Assembly (NCBI GenBank): GCA_051649605.1
Contig: JBOFHK010000028.1
Location: 1-28,223 of the forward strand
Direction: 5' to 3'
Length of the DNA: 28,223 nt
Source: Brevinema_A sp051649605
Lineage (GTDB): Bacteria > Spirochaetota > Brevinematia > Brevinematales > Brevinemataceae
Position 1 is the stretch's first letter, and the number at the start of each line of letters is the position of its first letter. A program made the translations under genes and the position numbers. Positions 16,764-24,698 of this stretch are shown in pieces. The notes under the pieces were generated by a model. The model was not told where the DNA came from. It saw only the letters and a program-made list of their open reading frames with translations, and ran no database searches.

Positions 16764-17789
16764 TTAACGAAGTTTATTTTCTTTTAGGTAATTTACTACA
16801 GTATCAGCATGATCACTGAATAACTCATCTAGTTTTAGATCTTTAAAGACCACATCAAGTACTTCTTTAGAAGTTTTCATAGGGGCAACAGTTGCATCAT
16901 TTCTATGTGTCCATGAACCAACTTTCATATTATATTTACGTGCTAAAGCAACTACTTCACTAACACGATAGCCTTTGGAAGAAGTTTTATCTTCTTGTAC
17001 AAGTATCCCCAACCATGGCGAATAGCGATCAGCATATTGAGAAACTTCAGCAATCCCTTCTTCGGTAAGAAGCCATTGGTGGATTTCTCTATCGTCCGTT
17101 AGCCCTTGCCCACTCTCACAAATTAACATGGTTAACGGTCCTTTCCAACCCAATTCTCTCGTTTTTTTCACCGCATCAAAATCAAAATATTGTAAAACTG
17201 CCTTACCATTTTGTTGATTGTATCCATATTTTGTAAGCATATCGATAACAATCTTTACCGCATCTTTTCCTTCACGTTCATGGAATGCAGGCTCTTTTAC
17301 TTCAGGATAGATTCCAATATCAATTCCTCGACTTTTGTTTAATCCCTGCACCGTAAGAATAAATTCTTCCAAAGTCGGAATACGAAAATCACTAATACTA
17401 TCAATAGAAGGGAAACGGTCTGGAAAAACCACCGTTTGCATGTCGTCTTTGCGACGCTCATGTACCACCAAGCTTTTAATTTCGGCTAAGGTAAAATCAA
17501 TCACATAGTAAGAGCCATCACTCCGTTTGCGGTTTGGGAATTTTTGTACCACATCAGTACTAGTATTCAAAGAATGATCGTGCATCACCACAGGAACATT
17601 ATCTTTTGTCAAGACAATATCTGGTTCGATATAATCCACATTAAAAGCATGAGCCATCGCTAAGGAAGGCAAGGTATGTTCTGGTAAATATCCAGACGCA
17701 CTTCTATGTGCTACGACTTCGGGTTTGTAGTTTGTATCTACACACGAAGTAAATAACAAACACATGAGACCATAATATAATTTTTGCAT
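16764..17789 (-). CDS. glpQ: Glycerophosphodiester phosphodiesterase, GlpQ-type lipoprotein
   Basis: The 341-aa enzyme hydrolyses glycerophosphodiesters (deacylated phospholipids) to glycerol-3-phosphate and an alcohol. The start MQKLYYGLMCLLFTSC gives an export signal with a loose lipobox (Cys16). Catalytic elements of the GDPD TIM barrel are present: VVAHRSASGYLPEHTLPS with His28, Arg29 and Glu37; YIEPDIVLTKD with Glu55 and Asp57; VVMHDHSLN with His70; and IYPEVKEP later. The HR-S-A-S-G variant replaces the more usual HRG-A-S-G. The long GlpQ-type insertions are present, unlike the shorter UgpQ. ATG 17789 has GGAG upstream. It is the first gene of the TRAP/MgtC operon. Confidence 0.92.
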   Translation of the reverse strand: MQKLYYGLMCLLFTSCVDTNYKPEVVAHRSASGYLPEHTLPSLAMAHAFNVDYIEPDIVLTKDNVPVVMHDHSLNTSTDVVQKFPNRKRSDGSYYVIDFTLAEIKSLVVHERRKDDMQTVVFPDRFPSIDSISDFRIPTLEEFILTVQGLNKSRGIDIGIYPEVKEPAFHEREGKDAVKIVIDMLTKYGYNQQNGKAVLQYFDFDAVKKTRELGWKGPLTMLICESGQGLTDDREIHQWLLTEEGIAEVSQYADRYSPWLGILVQEDKTSSKGYRVSEVVALARKYNMKVGSWTHRNDATVAPMKTSKEVLDVVFKDLKLDELFSDHADTVVNYLKENKLR

Positions 17790-17893
17790 TAGTTTCTCCT
17801 TTGCAAATCAATCAATTTTACCTATTTTTTCTAATAAATCAATATTTTACTAGCTAAAGATAATAATTTACCAATACCCATATATTTTTACTT

Positions 17894-17922
17894 ATTATAC
17901 ATATATTTTGTTATCTTTACAA
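17894..17922 (-). promoter_or_regulatory. Promoter of the glpQ-TRAP-mgtC operon
   Basis: On the minus strand, TTGTAA (17922-17917) and TATAAT (17899-17894) have a 17-base spacer. The leader would be about 95-100 nt. No strong promoter was seen between the five genes downstream. Confidence 0.6.
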
Positions 17923-18051
17923 GTATTATTTAAATTTTTTAATTTTTTCTTGTAATTGTTGGTATTCAAATATTTTACAAAAGATAATTATAATATTCTT
18001 GCTTAAATCTACTGTCTATTGTACAATATAATGATTCAAGGAGTAAGTACA

Positions 18052-20886
18052 ATGCCACATAATAGCAAAGACTACTTAAAACAACTAGTTGATTTATTTA
18101 GAGATAATATCGACCGCTATAAAACAATGAGTTATGACGAAGCAAATACTAGAGCTGACTTTATTGATAAATTTTTTACCTTACTAGGTTGGGATGTTCT
18201 CAATAATAAAGGATATTCTGAGGACTACCGCGAAGTAGTACGGGAAGATAAAGTCCGTGTCGAAGGCAAAACCAAAGCCCCCGACTACAGTTTCCGCCTA
18301 GATGGGAATCGAAAATTCTTTGTTGAAGCAAAAAAACCCATTGTTAATATTCAAGAAGATAGAGATCCTGCCTATCAAGTACGCCGTTATGGTTATTCAG
18401 CTGGGTGCTCAATATCTATTTTAACAGATTTTGAGGAATTTGCCATTTATGATACTCGTATCAAACCTCATCCCCTTGATTCCGCAAAAGTCGCAAGAAT
18501 CTTTTATTGTACTTACGAAGAATACGAAGCAGAGTTTGATAAATTGTTGGCTTGGCTTGCTCCTGAAGGGATTCGTAAGGGAGCTTTTGACCAGTATATC
18601 AAAGCCGACAAAAAAGGCACAGGTACAGTTGATACCGATTTTTTGAATACCTTGTCCAAATGGCGTTTAGAATTGGCAGAAGCCATCGCTAAAAAAAACA
18701 AAGAGCTTGATGAGATCGATTTGAATTATATTGTTCAAAAGATTATGAATAGAATCGTCTTTTTAAGATTTGCCGAAGATCGAGGCACCACAGAATACGG
18801 CTTACTCAAACGTCTTTTAGGCATCAAAAAAGATTTTTATTCTCAATTGATTATTATCTTTGATGAGGCAAGGACGCGATATAATTCGGATTTGTTCGCC
18901 AGCGATGATCGTTTGGAGATCGTACTGGAAGATAAAGTCATTAAAGATATTATTAGTAATTTATACTATCCTCATTGTCCTTACGAGTTTAATGTAATTT
19001 CTATTGAGTTATTGGGGACAATTTACGAGCGATTTTTAGGAGATATTATTACACTCGACCGTAAAGGTAAAGCCCAAGTTGAACAAAAACCCGAAACACG
19101 CAAAGCAGGCGGAGTCTACTACACCCCTAGCTATATCGTAAAATATATCGTACACAATACCGTGGGTAAACTCTTGGAAGGGAAAAACCCTAGAGAGATC
19201 GAGGCAATAACGATTGTTGACCCAGCTTGTGGTAGTGGTAGTTTTTTGATCGGTGTCTATACGTATTTGTTACAATGGTATCTCAAGCAGTATCAAGCAG
19301 ATAAAAGATATAAAAAACTCTTATGTGCTGAGGGAACAAAATTAATTTTGCAAGAAAAAAAAGATATTTTGATCCGACATATTTATGGGGTAGATTTAGA
19401 TTCTCAAGCTGTGGAAGTTTCTAAGCTGTCCTTATTGTTGAAGCTTATGGAAGATGAGGGAGCAATGGATAGTGCGGGTCTCTCCTTCACCTATTTGCCC
19501 AATCTTGAGCATAATATTAAAGCAGGAAATAGTTTGGTCGCCAATGATTATTTGGATACCGTAGAAGTAAACCTCTTTGATAAGAGAGAGCAACACAAAA
19601 TCAAAGTCTTCGAGTGGAAAGACGAATTTACTGAAGTTTTCAAAAAAGGTGGTTTTGATGTAGTCGTGGGGAATCCTCCATGGGGTGCTAATATTGATAA
19701 TATAGTACTATACTTAGAAAAAAACTATCCATATAGTACCCAAAGTCATAAAGATAGTTTTAAAAATTTTATAGAAAAAGGGGTGAAGATACTTAAATTT
19801 AATGCATATTTAGGAATGATTGTACCCAGTACATTTATGCTACAGCCAAGGTATAAAGACATACGTTCATATATACGTGAAAATACTCAAATTCAAAAAT
19901 TATGGAATATTGGCGATGGGGTATTTGGGCGGTCTGTTTCAGCACCTTGTTGTGTTTTCATTATTCAAAACACGCCTTTAGATGATAAGCATAAAATAGA
20001 AATGATTGACACCACAATGGTAACAGATATAGAGTCTAGATTACAAATTTTAGCTCAAAAAAATCAAAATTTTATTTCTCAAATACAATTTAGAAACACC
20101 CCTAGTGAAGTTTTTATTACTCCATTATCAAATATGGGGCAACATTTTTTAACACTCAGTGATATTTTGGATTTCAAAGATGCTGGTATTAATTATCAGC
20201 GTATCAATATCGGTTTATCCGAAAAAGGAAACTCGGATTTAAGTAAAAGATTGTTGTATCAAGGAATAATCGAAAACACCCAAGATATTGAGTATTGGAA
20301 AGGTACAGATATTACAGCATATTATATATCTAGAAGTACACAAAGGCATGTACGTCCTTACATTTCTAATAGTTTATCAGATAATGAACGAGTAGTGCTA
20401 AATAAGGAATATTTTTCAATAGCTCCTAAATTAATATGGAGACAAACAGCTCCTTATTTAATAGCTACTATCGATACTAAAGGGGTATGGTTTGGACGAA
20501 GTATTCAATCAGCTACCATAAAAGAAAAATACAGTTATTTTTCATATTACTTCATATTAGGGATATTTAATTCCAAATATTATAGAAATTTATATATACA
20601 GAGTACAAAAGAAGTAGGACGAGTATTTCCTCAAGTTAAATTTGAGAAATTGAAATATCTCCCTATACCTAATTTAGATCTCAACAATAAAAAAGATAAA
20701 ACATTGCACGATGAACTTGTCTCTAAAGTCCAACTCATGCTCCAGCTCAAAAAGGGGGATCCCCCCCAACACTCCAACGATACCACTAAACTTCAAATCG
20801 AAGCCCTAGATCGACAAATCGATAAAATTGTCTACACCCTCTACCAACTCACCGATGAAGAAATCAGGATTATCGAGGGATCATAA
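18052..20886 (+). CDS. Type IIG restriction-modification enzyme (nuclease, N6-adenine methylase and specificity domain in one chain)
   Basis: I chose ATG 18052: AAGGAG lies eight bases upstream, giving 944 aa. The N-terminal domain has a PD-(D/E)XK nuclease core, PDYSF...FFVEAKKP (Asp78, Glu92, Lys94). A helical connector follows (about 200-350). The methylase has motif X (GGVYYTPSYIVKYIV, 353-367), motif I (DPACGSGSFLIGVY, 390-403), GVDLD, and motif IV NPPW (541-544), typical of gamma-class N6-adenine methylases. The rest (about 600-930) is a target recognition domain. The recognition site cannot be inferred. Codons for the specificity part are much more AT-rich than both flanks. A C7 run (20761-20767) lies near the 3' end. 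Confidence 0.93.
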   Translation: MPHNSKDYLKQLVDLFRDNIDRYKTMSYDEANTRADFIDKFFTLLGWDVLNNKGYSEDYREVVREDKVRVEGKTKAPDYSFRLDGNRKFFVEAKKPIVNIQEDRDPAYQVRRYGYSAGCSISILTDFEEFAIYDTRIKPHPLDSAKVARIFYCTYEEYEAEFDKLLAWLAPEGIRKGAFDQYIKADKKGTGTVDTDFLNTLSKWRLELAEAIAKKNKELDEIDLNYIVQKIMNRIVFLRFAEDRGTTEYGLLKRLLGIKKDFYSQLIIIFDEARTRYNSDLFASDDRLEIVLEDKVIKDIISNLYYPHCPYEFNVISIELLGTIYERFLGDIITLDRKGKAQVEQKPETRKAGGVYYTPSYIVKYIVHNTVGKLLEGKNPREIEAITIVDPACGSGSFLIGVYTYLLQWYLKQYQADKRYKKLLCAEGTKLILQEKKDILIRHIYGVDLDSQAVEVSKLSLLLKLMEDEGAMDSAGLSFTYLPNLEHNIKAGNSLVANDYLDTVEVNLFDKREQHKIKVFEWKDEFTEVFKKGGFDVVVGNPPWGANIDNIVLYLEKNYPYSTQSHKDSFKNFIEKGVKILKFNAYLGMIVPSTFMLQPRYKDIRSYIRENTQIQKLWNIGDGVFGRSVSAPCCVFIIQNTPLDDKHKIEMIDTTMVTDIESRLQILAQKNQNFISQIQFRNTPSEVFITPLSNMGQHFLTLSDILDFKDAGINYQRINIGLSEKGNSDLSKRLLYQGIIENTQDIEYWKGTDITAYYISRSTQRHVRPYISNSLSDNERVVLNKEYFSIAPKLIWRQTAPYLIATIDTKGVWFGRSIQSATIKEKYSYFSYYFILGIFNSKYYRNLYIQSTKEVGRVFPQVKFEKLKYLPIPNLDLNNKKDKTLHDELVSKVQLMLQLKKGDPPQHSNDTTKLQIEALDRQIDKIVYTLYQLTDEEIRIIEGS

Positions 20887-20927
20887 GAGATAGTTTGTAC
20901 TATATAATTAAGTAAGTTTTAATAACT

Positions 20928-21332
20928 TTAAGGAAGTGAGAGAGGGGATTTTTTATACAAATCCAACTGCTGTCTAGCCTCTGGGTAGTGTTTAGAAAAG
21001 TTAGTAAATATCTTATCTTTTTCTTGTAGTAATATTGAGTATTTCCGTCTAATTTCTTCCCATAAAAATTGTATACTTTCATTATCGGAAGAGATACCTG
21101 AATTATCTATTCTCTCGCTCCATATACAAAAAATCCCAATACAAAGTTCATAACATGATAAGTTACTATTAGTACTTACAAATGTTGTAATCTCGTTATC
21201 AATCTCTACACGGGAACCAACAGAATCAACAATATTTTGACTTCGTATATAAATTTTAGAATACGTCTTAACCTTACTATATATCTCATGAACAATATTA
21301 CTACTTAATTTTTGTGAATTAATATAAGCCAT
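20928..21332 (-). CDS. Unknown 134-aa protein coupled to the Panacea-domain gene (candidate toxin or effector)
   Basis: ATG 21332 follows the Panacea-gene stop codon after only two bases (TAG-TT-ATG). No Shine-Dalgarno site is visible, so it is probably translated by re-initiation from the upstream gene. The protein has mixed helical composition, with polar N- and C-terminal parts (VHEIYSKVKTYSKIYIRSQ; LWEEIRRKYSILLQEKDKIF) and a central Cys-containing hydrophobic segment (LSCYELCIGIFCIWSE). No signal peptide or clear membrane helix is apparent. I recognise no toxin family. Panacea domains often neutralise diverse toxins encoded next to them, so a toxin role is a reasonable but untested inference. 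Confidence 0.72.
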   Translation of the reverse strand: MAYINSQKLSSNIVHEIYSKVKTYSKIYIRSQNIVDSVGSRVEIDNEITTFVSTNSNLSCYELCIGIFCIWSERIDNSGISSDNESIQFLWEEIRRKYSILLQEKDKIFTNFSKHYPEARQQLDLYKKSPLSLP

Positions 21333-21334
21333 AA

Positions 21335-21889
21335 CTAGCCATCTATTTTATCTAAAATAGTACTTACATCTTCTGGAGATTTTCCCATGTAAGATAATAA
21401 TTCATAGATAGAGACCGTATTAATACCATAAGGGTAAGGGTCTTTCCATTCTGGAAATAACGCTTCTGTATGTAAAAGCTCAACTAAATCCCATTGCTCT
21501 TTTGCACCGTATTGTTTCCAAACATCATCAATCACTTTTAATTCTTCATCATTCATTTCCACAATATTTTCTGGAGAATATTCCGTAAGAGCAACCATAT
21601 AATCTTTGGCTAATGTTTCTATATATGTTTTCCAATAGTTTTTCTCTTCTGATTCTTCTATTCCACATTCGGCACTATGACACCTAATGAGATTATATAC
21701 ATTACTAAGCATCATTCCATTTGCCATTGTTACATAAGTATCATTAGTAAAGGGAGCTTCATTTTGTTCTAACATTTTTCTATCTGCAATATACATTAGT
21801 TTAATTAATTTCATATATAGCATTTTTTTTGTCTCAGTTTTTGATAAAAATTGTCGTGCTAAAGCAGTCGCTTTTTTTTCATTAAACAT
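21335..21889 (-). CDS. Panacea / SocA-like domain protein (DUF4065), possible antitoxin
   Basis: The 184-aa protein carries the Panacea hallmark near its N-terminus: MLYMKLIKLMYIADRKML (23-40), followed by TNDTYVTMANGMMLSNVYNLIR (48-69), and a Trp/Tyr-rich C-terminal part (WDLVELLHTEALFPEWKDPYP). Such domains occur in antitoxins (PanAT systems) and in SocA, the ClpXP adaptor and antitoxin for SocB; some are phage proteins without a toxin. ATG 21889 is preceded by AAAGGAAG at seven bases. It is first in a two-gene unit with the 134-aa protein and convergent with the type IIG enzyme. Confidence 0.85.
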   Translation of the reverse strand: MFNEKKATALARQFLSKTETKKMLYMKLIKLMYIADRKMLEQNEAPFTNDTYVTMANGMMLSNVYNLIRCHSAECGIEESEEKNYWKTYIETLAKDYMVALTEYSPENIVEMNDEELKVIDDVWKQYGAKEQWDLVELLHTEALFPEWKDPYPYGINTVSIYELLSYMGKSPEDVSTILDKIDG

Positions 21890-21916
21890 AAAATTTCTTC
21901 CTTTGTTGATATTTTT

Positions 21917-21945
21917 ATTGTAGCATATTTCTTAAGTTCATTCAA
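21917..21945 (-). promoter_or_regulatory. Promoter of the Panacea pair
   Basis: On the minus strand, TTGAAT (21945-21940) and TACAAT (21922-21917) are separated by 17 bases, 28 bases upstream of the start codon. Confidence 0.55.
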
Positions 21946-22046
21946 ATTATCGATACCTAACAATAAACCACAAAATCGATATTACCTTTTTAGGCAAAAC
22001 GATCTGGCTAACACAAGGCTCAATTGATAGAATATTTTCAAGATAG
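21936..22046 (+). pseudogene. Fragment resembling the N-terminus of a RhuM-family protein
   Basis: A 36-codon plus-strand frame ends at TAG 22044-22046. It contains KIDITFLGKTIWLTQGSIDRIF (21971-22037), close to the pattern I/V-x-V-x-F-x-x-x-T-I/V-W-L-T-Q found near the start of RhuM (virulence RhuM/KilA-N-like) proteins. No in-frame start codon or ribosome-binding site is visible, and the rest of the gene is missing, so it is at most a relic. The match is short, so confidence is modest. Confidence 0.35.
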
Positions 22047-22117
22047 GAAATTATAAATTGAAAGGGAAGAAAGGTTTCTAGAGAAAGAGCCTTAACAAAA
22101 AATTTACCATATAAGTC

Positions 22118-22147
22118 TTGATATTTTTATAGTTATTATGTTATAAT
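22118..22147 (+). promoter_or_regulatory. Promoter of a short orphan transcript
   Basis: TTGATA (22118-22123) and TATAAT (22142-22147) lie on the plus strand with an 18-base spacer. No plus-strand gene lies downstream, only a terminator 44 bases further on. Confidence 0.5.
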
Positions 22148-22153
22148 AAGGAT

Positions 22154-22226
22154 CAATAATGTCTCTTAGAGCGAATGCTCGTCCAAATTGAGCCCAATCC
22201 CTATGAAAATAGAGATTGGGCTTTTT
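22154..22226 (+). ncRNA. Candidate small RNA of about 73 nt
   Basis: The span from the predicted start of transcription to the intrinsic terminator would make a short RNA with two hairpins: GAGC-GAAT-GCTC (22169-22180) and the terminator stem. It also holds a 10-codon frame, ATG 22159 to TGA 22191 (MSLRANARPN). The only ribosome-binding site for that frame (AAGGA, 22148-22152) directly follows the -10 box and would lie before the transcript start, so coding is doubtful. No known RNA family was recognised. Confidence 0.35.
22191..22226 (+). terminator. Intrinsic terminator (plus strand)
   Basis: AGCCCAATC (22191-22199) pairs with GATTGGGCT (22214-22222). An inner CTAT/ATAG stem and a GAAA tetraloop follow after one mismatch. 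The T tract is at 22222-22226. It lies 26 bases beyond the end of the minus-strand ABC operon, but the T tract points to plus-strand use. Confidence 0.8.
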
Positions 22227-22251
22227 ATTTCTTCTCATATTAGATTTTTTA

Positions 22252-22953
22252 TTAATGTACTTTATTGATCAGCGACAAAATATGTATTTTTAATTCATAA
22301 ATTTTTTGAGAATTTTCTCGTTCCTGCGTAGTCAGGGTATTCGTTAAAGAATGATCTAAACGTCCTCTATTCATAATATAGATATGATCCGCTAAGGTAA
22401 TCGCTTCATCAATACTATGCGTAATAAAAATAACTCTCAAGGAACGTTCTTTTTGAATCTGTAAGAGGAGTTGTTGCATGTGATGTCTCGTTAAATAATC
22501 CAATGAAGCAAAAGGCTCATCCATTAATAAAGTATCAGGATTAAAAAATAAGGCTCTTGCTAAGGATGTTTTTTGAGCCATTCCCCCTGATAACTGCTCA
22601 GGATACAGCGTCCTAAAAGGATCAAGGGTCATTTCTTTGAGAAGAGCTTCGGCGGATTCTTTTTTATCGCCCCAAAATTTAATATTTTGTTCTACTGTTA
22701 ACCAGGGCATTAATCTTGGTTCTTGAAAAACCATTCCAAAACGGAGATCATCCGAAAAAGAAATTTCTCCCTGGCTTGGTGTTTCTAATTGGGCAATCAA
22801 ACGTAATAGTGTGGTTTTCCCAGCTCCTGTATGTCCTAAAATCACGTGGACTTTATTGAGGGAAAAATCCAAATTAATATCTTTAAGAGCAAAAAATAAT
22901 TCTTGATTGATCGTATAGTGATGGCTTAAATTTTTTATGGTAATACTAGACAT
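22252..22953 (-). CDS. ABC transporter ATP-binding protein, NitT/TauT (SsuB-like) family
   Basis: The 233-aa ATPase powers import by the neighbouring permease. All motifs are intact: Walker A GHTGAGKTT (40-48), Q-loop FQEP with Gln77, signature LSGGM (121-125), Walker B LLMDEP with Glu146, D-loop SLD, and H-loop His179. The sequence FQEPRLMPWLTVEQNI is typical of the nitrate/sulfonate/taurine and pyrimidine-precursor branch. Its ATG 22953 overlaps the permease stop by eight bases, indicating translational coupling. It is the last gene of the hydrogenase/ABC operon. Confidence 0.93.
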   Translation of the reverse strand: MSSITIKNLSHHYTINQELFFALKDINLDFSLNKVHVILGHTGAGKTTLLRLIAQLETPSQGEISFSDDLRFGMVFQEPRLMPWLTVEQNIKFWGDKKESAEALLKEMTLDPFRTLYPEQLSGGMAQKTSLARALFFNPDTLLMDEPFASLDYLTRHHMQQLLLQIQKERSLRVIFITHSIDEAITLADHIYIMNRGRLDHSLTNTLTTQERENSQKIYELKIHILSLINKVH

Positions 22954-23695
22954 ATTTTTTACCCTTTTTGAGATAAGGAAATTTCTTTATGAGAGACATA
23001 AAAATCCAATCAATAAGAAATCCAATCAAGCCCATCGTAAAAACCCCTACAATAATAATATCAGGTCGAGCTAATTCACGGGCATCTAAAATCAAGTAAC
23101 CCAATCCCGAGGAGGTAGCAACAAATTCCGCTCCAATAAGTGATCTCCAAGCATAGGTAATACCTAAATGTAATCCTGTAACAATAGGAGGAAGACTTGA
23201 AGGAAGAATAATTCGGAAGAAAATATTTTTTTGGGAGAAGCCCCCTATTTTGCCGACTTCTATTAATTTTTGATCACAATTTAACAGCCCACTTTCCATA
23301 TTTAAGAGAATAGGAAAAAACGAAGCCATAAAAACGATAATCACCTTAGAAGTTTCTCCAATACCAAACCACAAAATCAGTAAAGACAAGACAGCTAAAG
23401 GGGGAATATAACGAAGCATATCTAATGTCGGTTGAAAAAATTTACGTAAATAAGGAAAGGAATAAAAAATTGTCGTTAAGACACTTGCTGAGATAAACGC
23501 AAGAAAAAATCCTACAACAACCCGATAAATACTATGATAAATATGTTTTAAGAGAAGTCCATTAGATACTAAAACCCAAAAACTAGCAAACACTTTTTGA
23601 GGATGTGGAAGAAGATAAGAACCTTCAGTTAAAGACCACAATATGACCAATAAGGTAGGTATCACTAAACCTTTTATTTTGTTTTTTATATTCAT
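22946..23695 (-). CDS. ABC transporter permease, NitT/TauT (SsuC-like) family
   Basis: The 249-aa permease has about six membrane helices. The EAA loop that docks the ATPase is clear: IEVGKIGGFSQKNIFFRIILPSSLPPIVTG (about 150-180). The family-specific AWRSLIGAEFVATSSGLGYLI follows. I chose ATG 23695 because AAGGG lies at good spacing before it; an in-frame ATG at 23713 has its G-rich stretch too close. It lies 63 bases downstream of the binding-protein gene and overlaps the ATPase gene. Confidence 0.9.
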   Translation of the reverse strand: MNIKNKIKGLVIPTLLVILWSLTEGSYLLPHPQKVFASFWVLVSNGLLLKHIYHSIYRVVVGFFLAFISASVLTTIFYSFPYLRKFFQPTLDMLRYIPPLAVLSLLILWFGIGETSKVIIVFMASFFPILLNMESGLLNCDQKLIEVGKIGGFSQKNIFFRIILPSSLPPIVTGLHLGITYAWRSLIGAEFVATSSGLGYLILDARELARPDIIIVGVFTMGLIGFLIDWIFMSLIKKFPYLKKGKKYV

Positions 23696-23758
23696 AAAAT
23701 CCCTTATTAACATCCCTACCTATAGGGTATAATCACTTTTCATCGATATGATACTATG

Positions 23759-24673
23759 TTAATATAATTTTAAAATATAATTTTCAATAGCTTGCTTATC
23801 GGTAATAAACTCTTGTTCGTATAGAAACTCTTGCAACTCTGTTAGATTACTTAAATCTTCTTCGGTAATTTCTTGTCTAAAATCATAATAAGGCATCATC
23901 GATTCCACTTTATCAATAGGGATTCCTGTTTCCTGAGAGACAATTTTATGGCTTTCTTCGGGGTGCTCCTGGAGATATTCAATACTCTGTTCTTGTGCTT
24001 TCAGATAATCACGTACCAACTCGGGGTATTTTGTGGCAAATGTTTTATTGGCCACCACTACCATTGCCCCATCAAAAAAACCTTCTCCATTGGTAATCAT
24101 TATTGCTCCAGCAAGTTCAGCATTCACAGCGTAAATACCAGCAATTAAGGCTACATCAACCTCACGATCCATTAAACTTTGATAAGATTCTTCTAAATTT
24201 TGAGGAAAATACTCAATATCATCCCATGTTAGAGCTTGGGATTTAAGGATAGCATCTAAAAGTTGCTGTAACCCCGTCCCTCTAGGAGCAGCAATTTTTT
24301 TGCCTTTGAGATTGGATATACTGATCAAAGGATCAAAAGTCATTACAGAGAATAATTTAGGTGCCCGTGCAAAATACCCCACAATGGTAGCATCTACCTC
24401 CCTCGCTATCAAAGCTAAAGCTGTCGTACCACTACTCACCCCTGAAATATCAATTTCGCCGCGATTTATCGCTTGAATTTGCTCATAACCAGAAGTGATA
24501 TCATGGTACTGCACTTGAATATTTCGTTTATTAAATATATCTTGAACAAAACCTTTTTTATTTCCTAAAATAATAGGGGCATTCGGTGCTGGTTTTACGT
24601 AAGTAATATTAATTTTGTTTGGAGTTTTAGTACATGATACCAAAACCAAAAGAATTATTAAGTAAATTTTCAT
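23759..24673 (-). CDS. ABC substrate-binding lipoprotein, NMT1/SsuA-like
   Basis: The 304-aa protein has a short signal with a good lipobox (LVLVSC). The periplasmic-binding-protein-II pattern of the NMT1/SsuA family is clear: INITYVKPAPNAPIILGNKKGF, INRGEIDISGVSSGTTAL, SNLKGKKIAAPRGTGLQQLLDAIL, REVDVALIAG, and FATKYPELVRDYLKAQ. Ligands in the family include sulfonates, nitrate and thiamine precursors; the ligand here is unknown. AAAGGG precedes ATG 24673, 25 bases after the hydrogenase stop, so it is cotranscribed with hydA. It is clearly paralogous to the partial protein at 27445 (shared RAPK-x-F, SNL-x-GK, TYVK). Confidence 0.9.
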   Translation of the reverse strand: MKIYLIILLVLVSCTKTPNKINITYVKPAPNAPIILGNKKGFVQDIFNKRNIQVQYHDITSGYEQIQAINRGEIDISGVSSGTTALALIAREVDATIVGYFARAPKLFSVMTFDPLISISNLKGKKIAAPRGTGLQQLLDAILKSQALTWDDIEYFPQNLEESYQSLMDREVDVALIAGIYAVNAELAGAIMITNGEGFFDGAMVVVANKTFATKYPELVRDYLKAQEQSIEYLQEHPEESHKIVSQETGIPIDKVESMMPYYDFRQEITEEDLSNLTELQEFLYEQEFITDKQAIENYILKLY

Positions 24674-24698
24674 ATATAGATTACCCTTTTATAATATC

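Noticed and set aside
21955..22135. A minus-strand frame of about 60 codons opposite the RhuM-like fragment
   Set aside because: It has no start codon with a ribosome-binding site, and no motif was recognised. The plus-strand reading has the better family signature.
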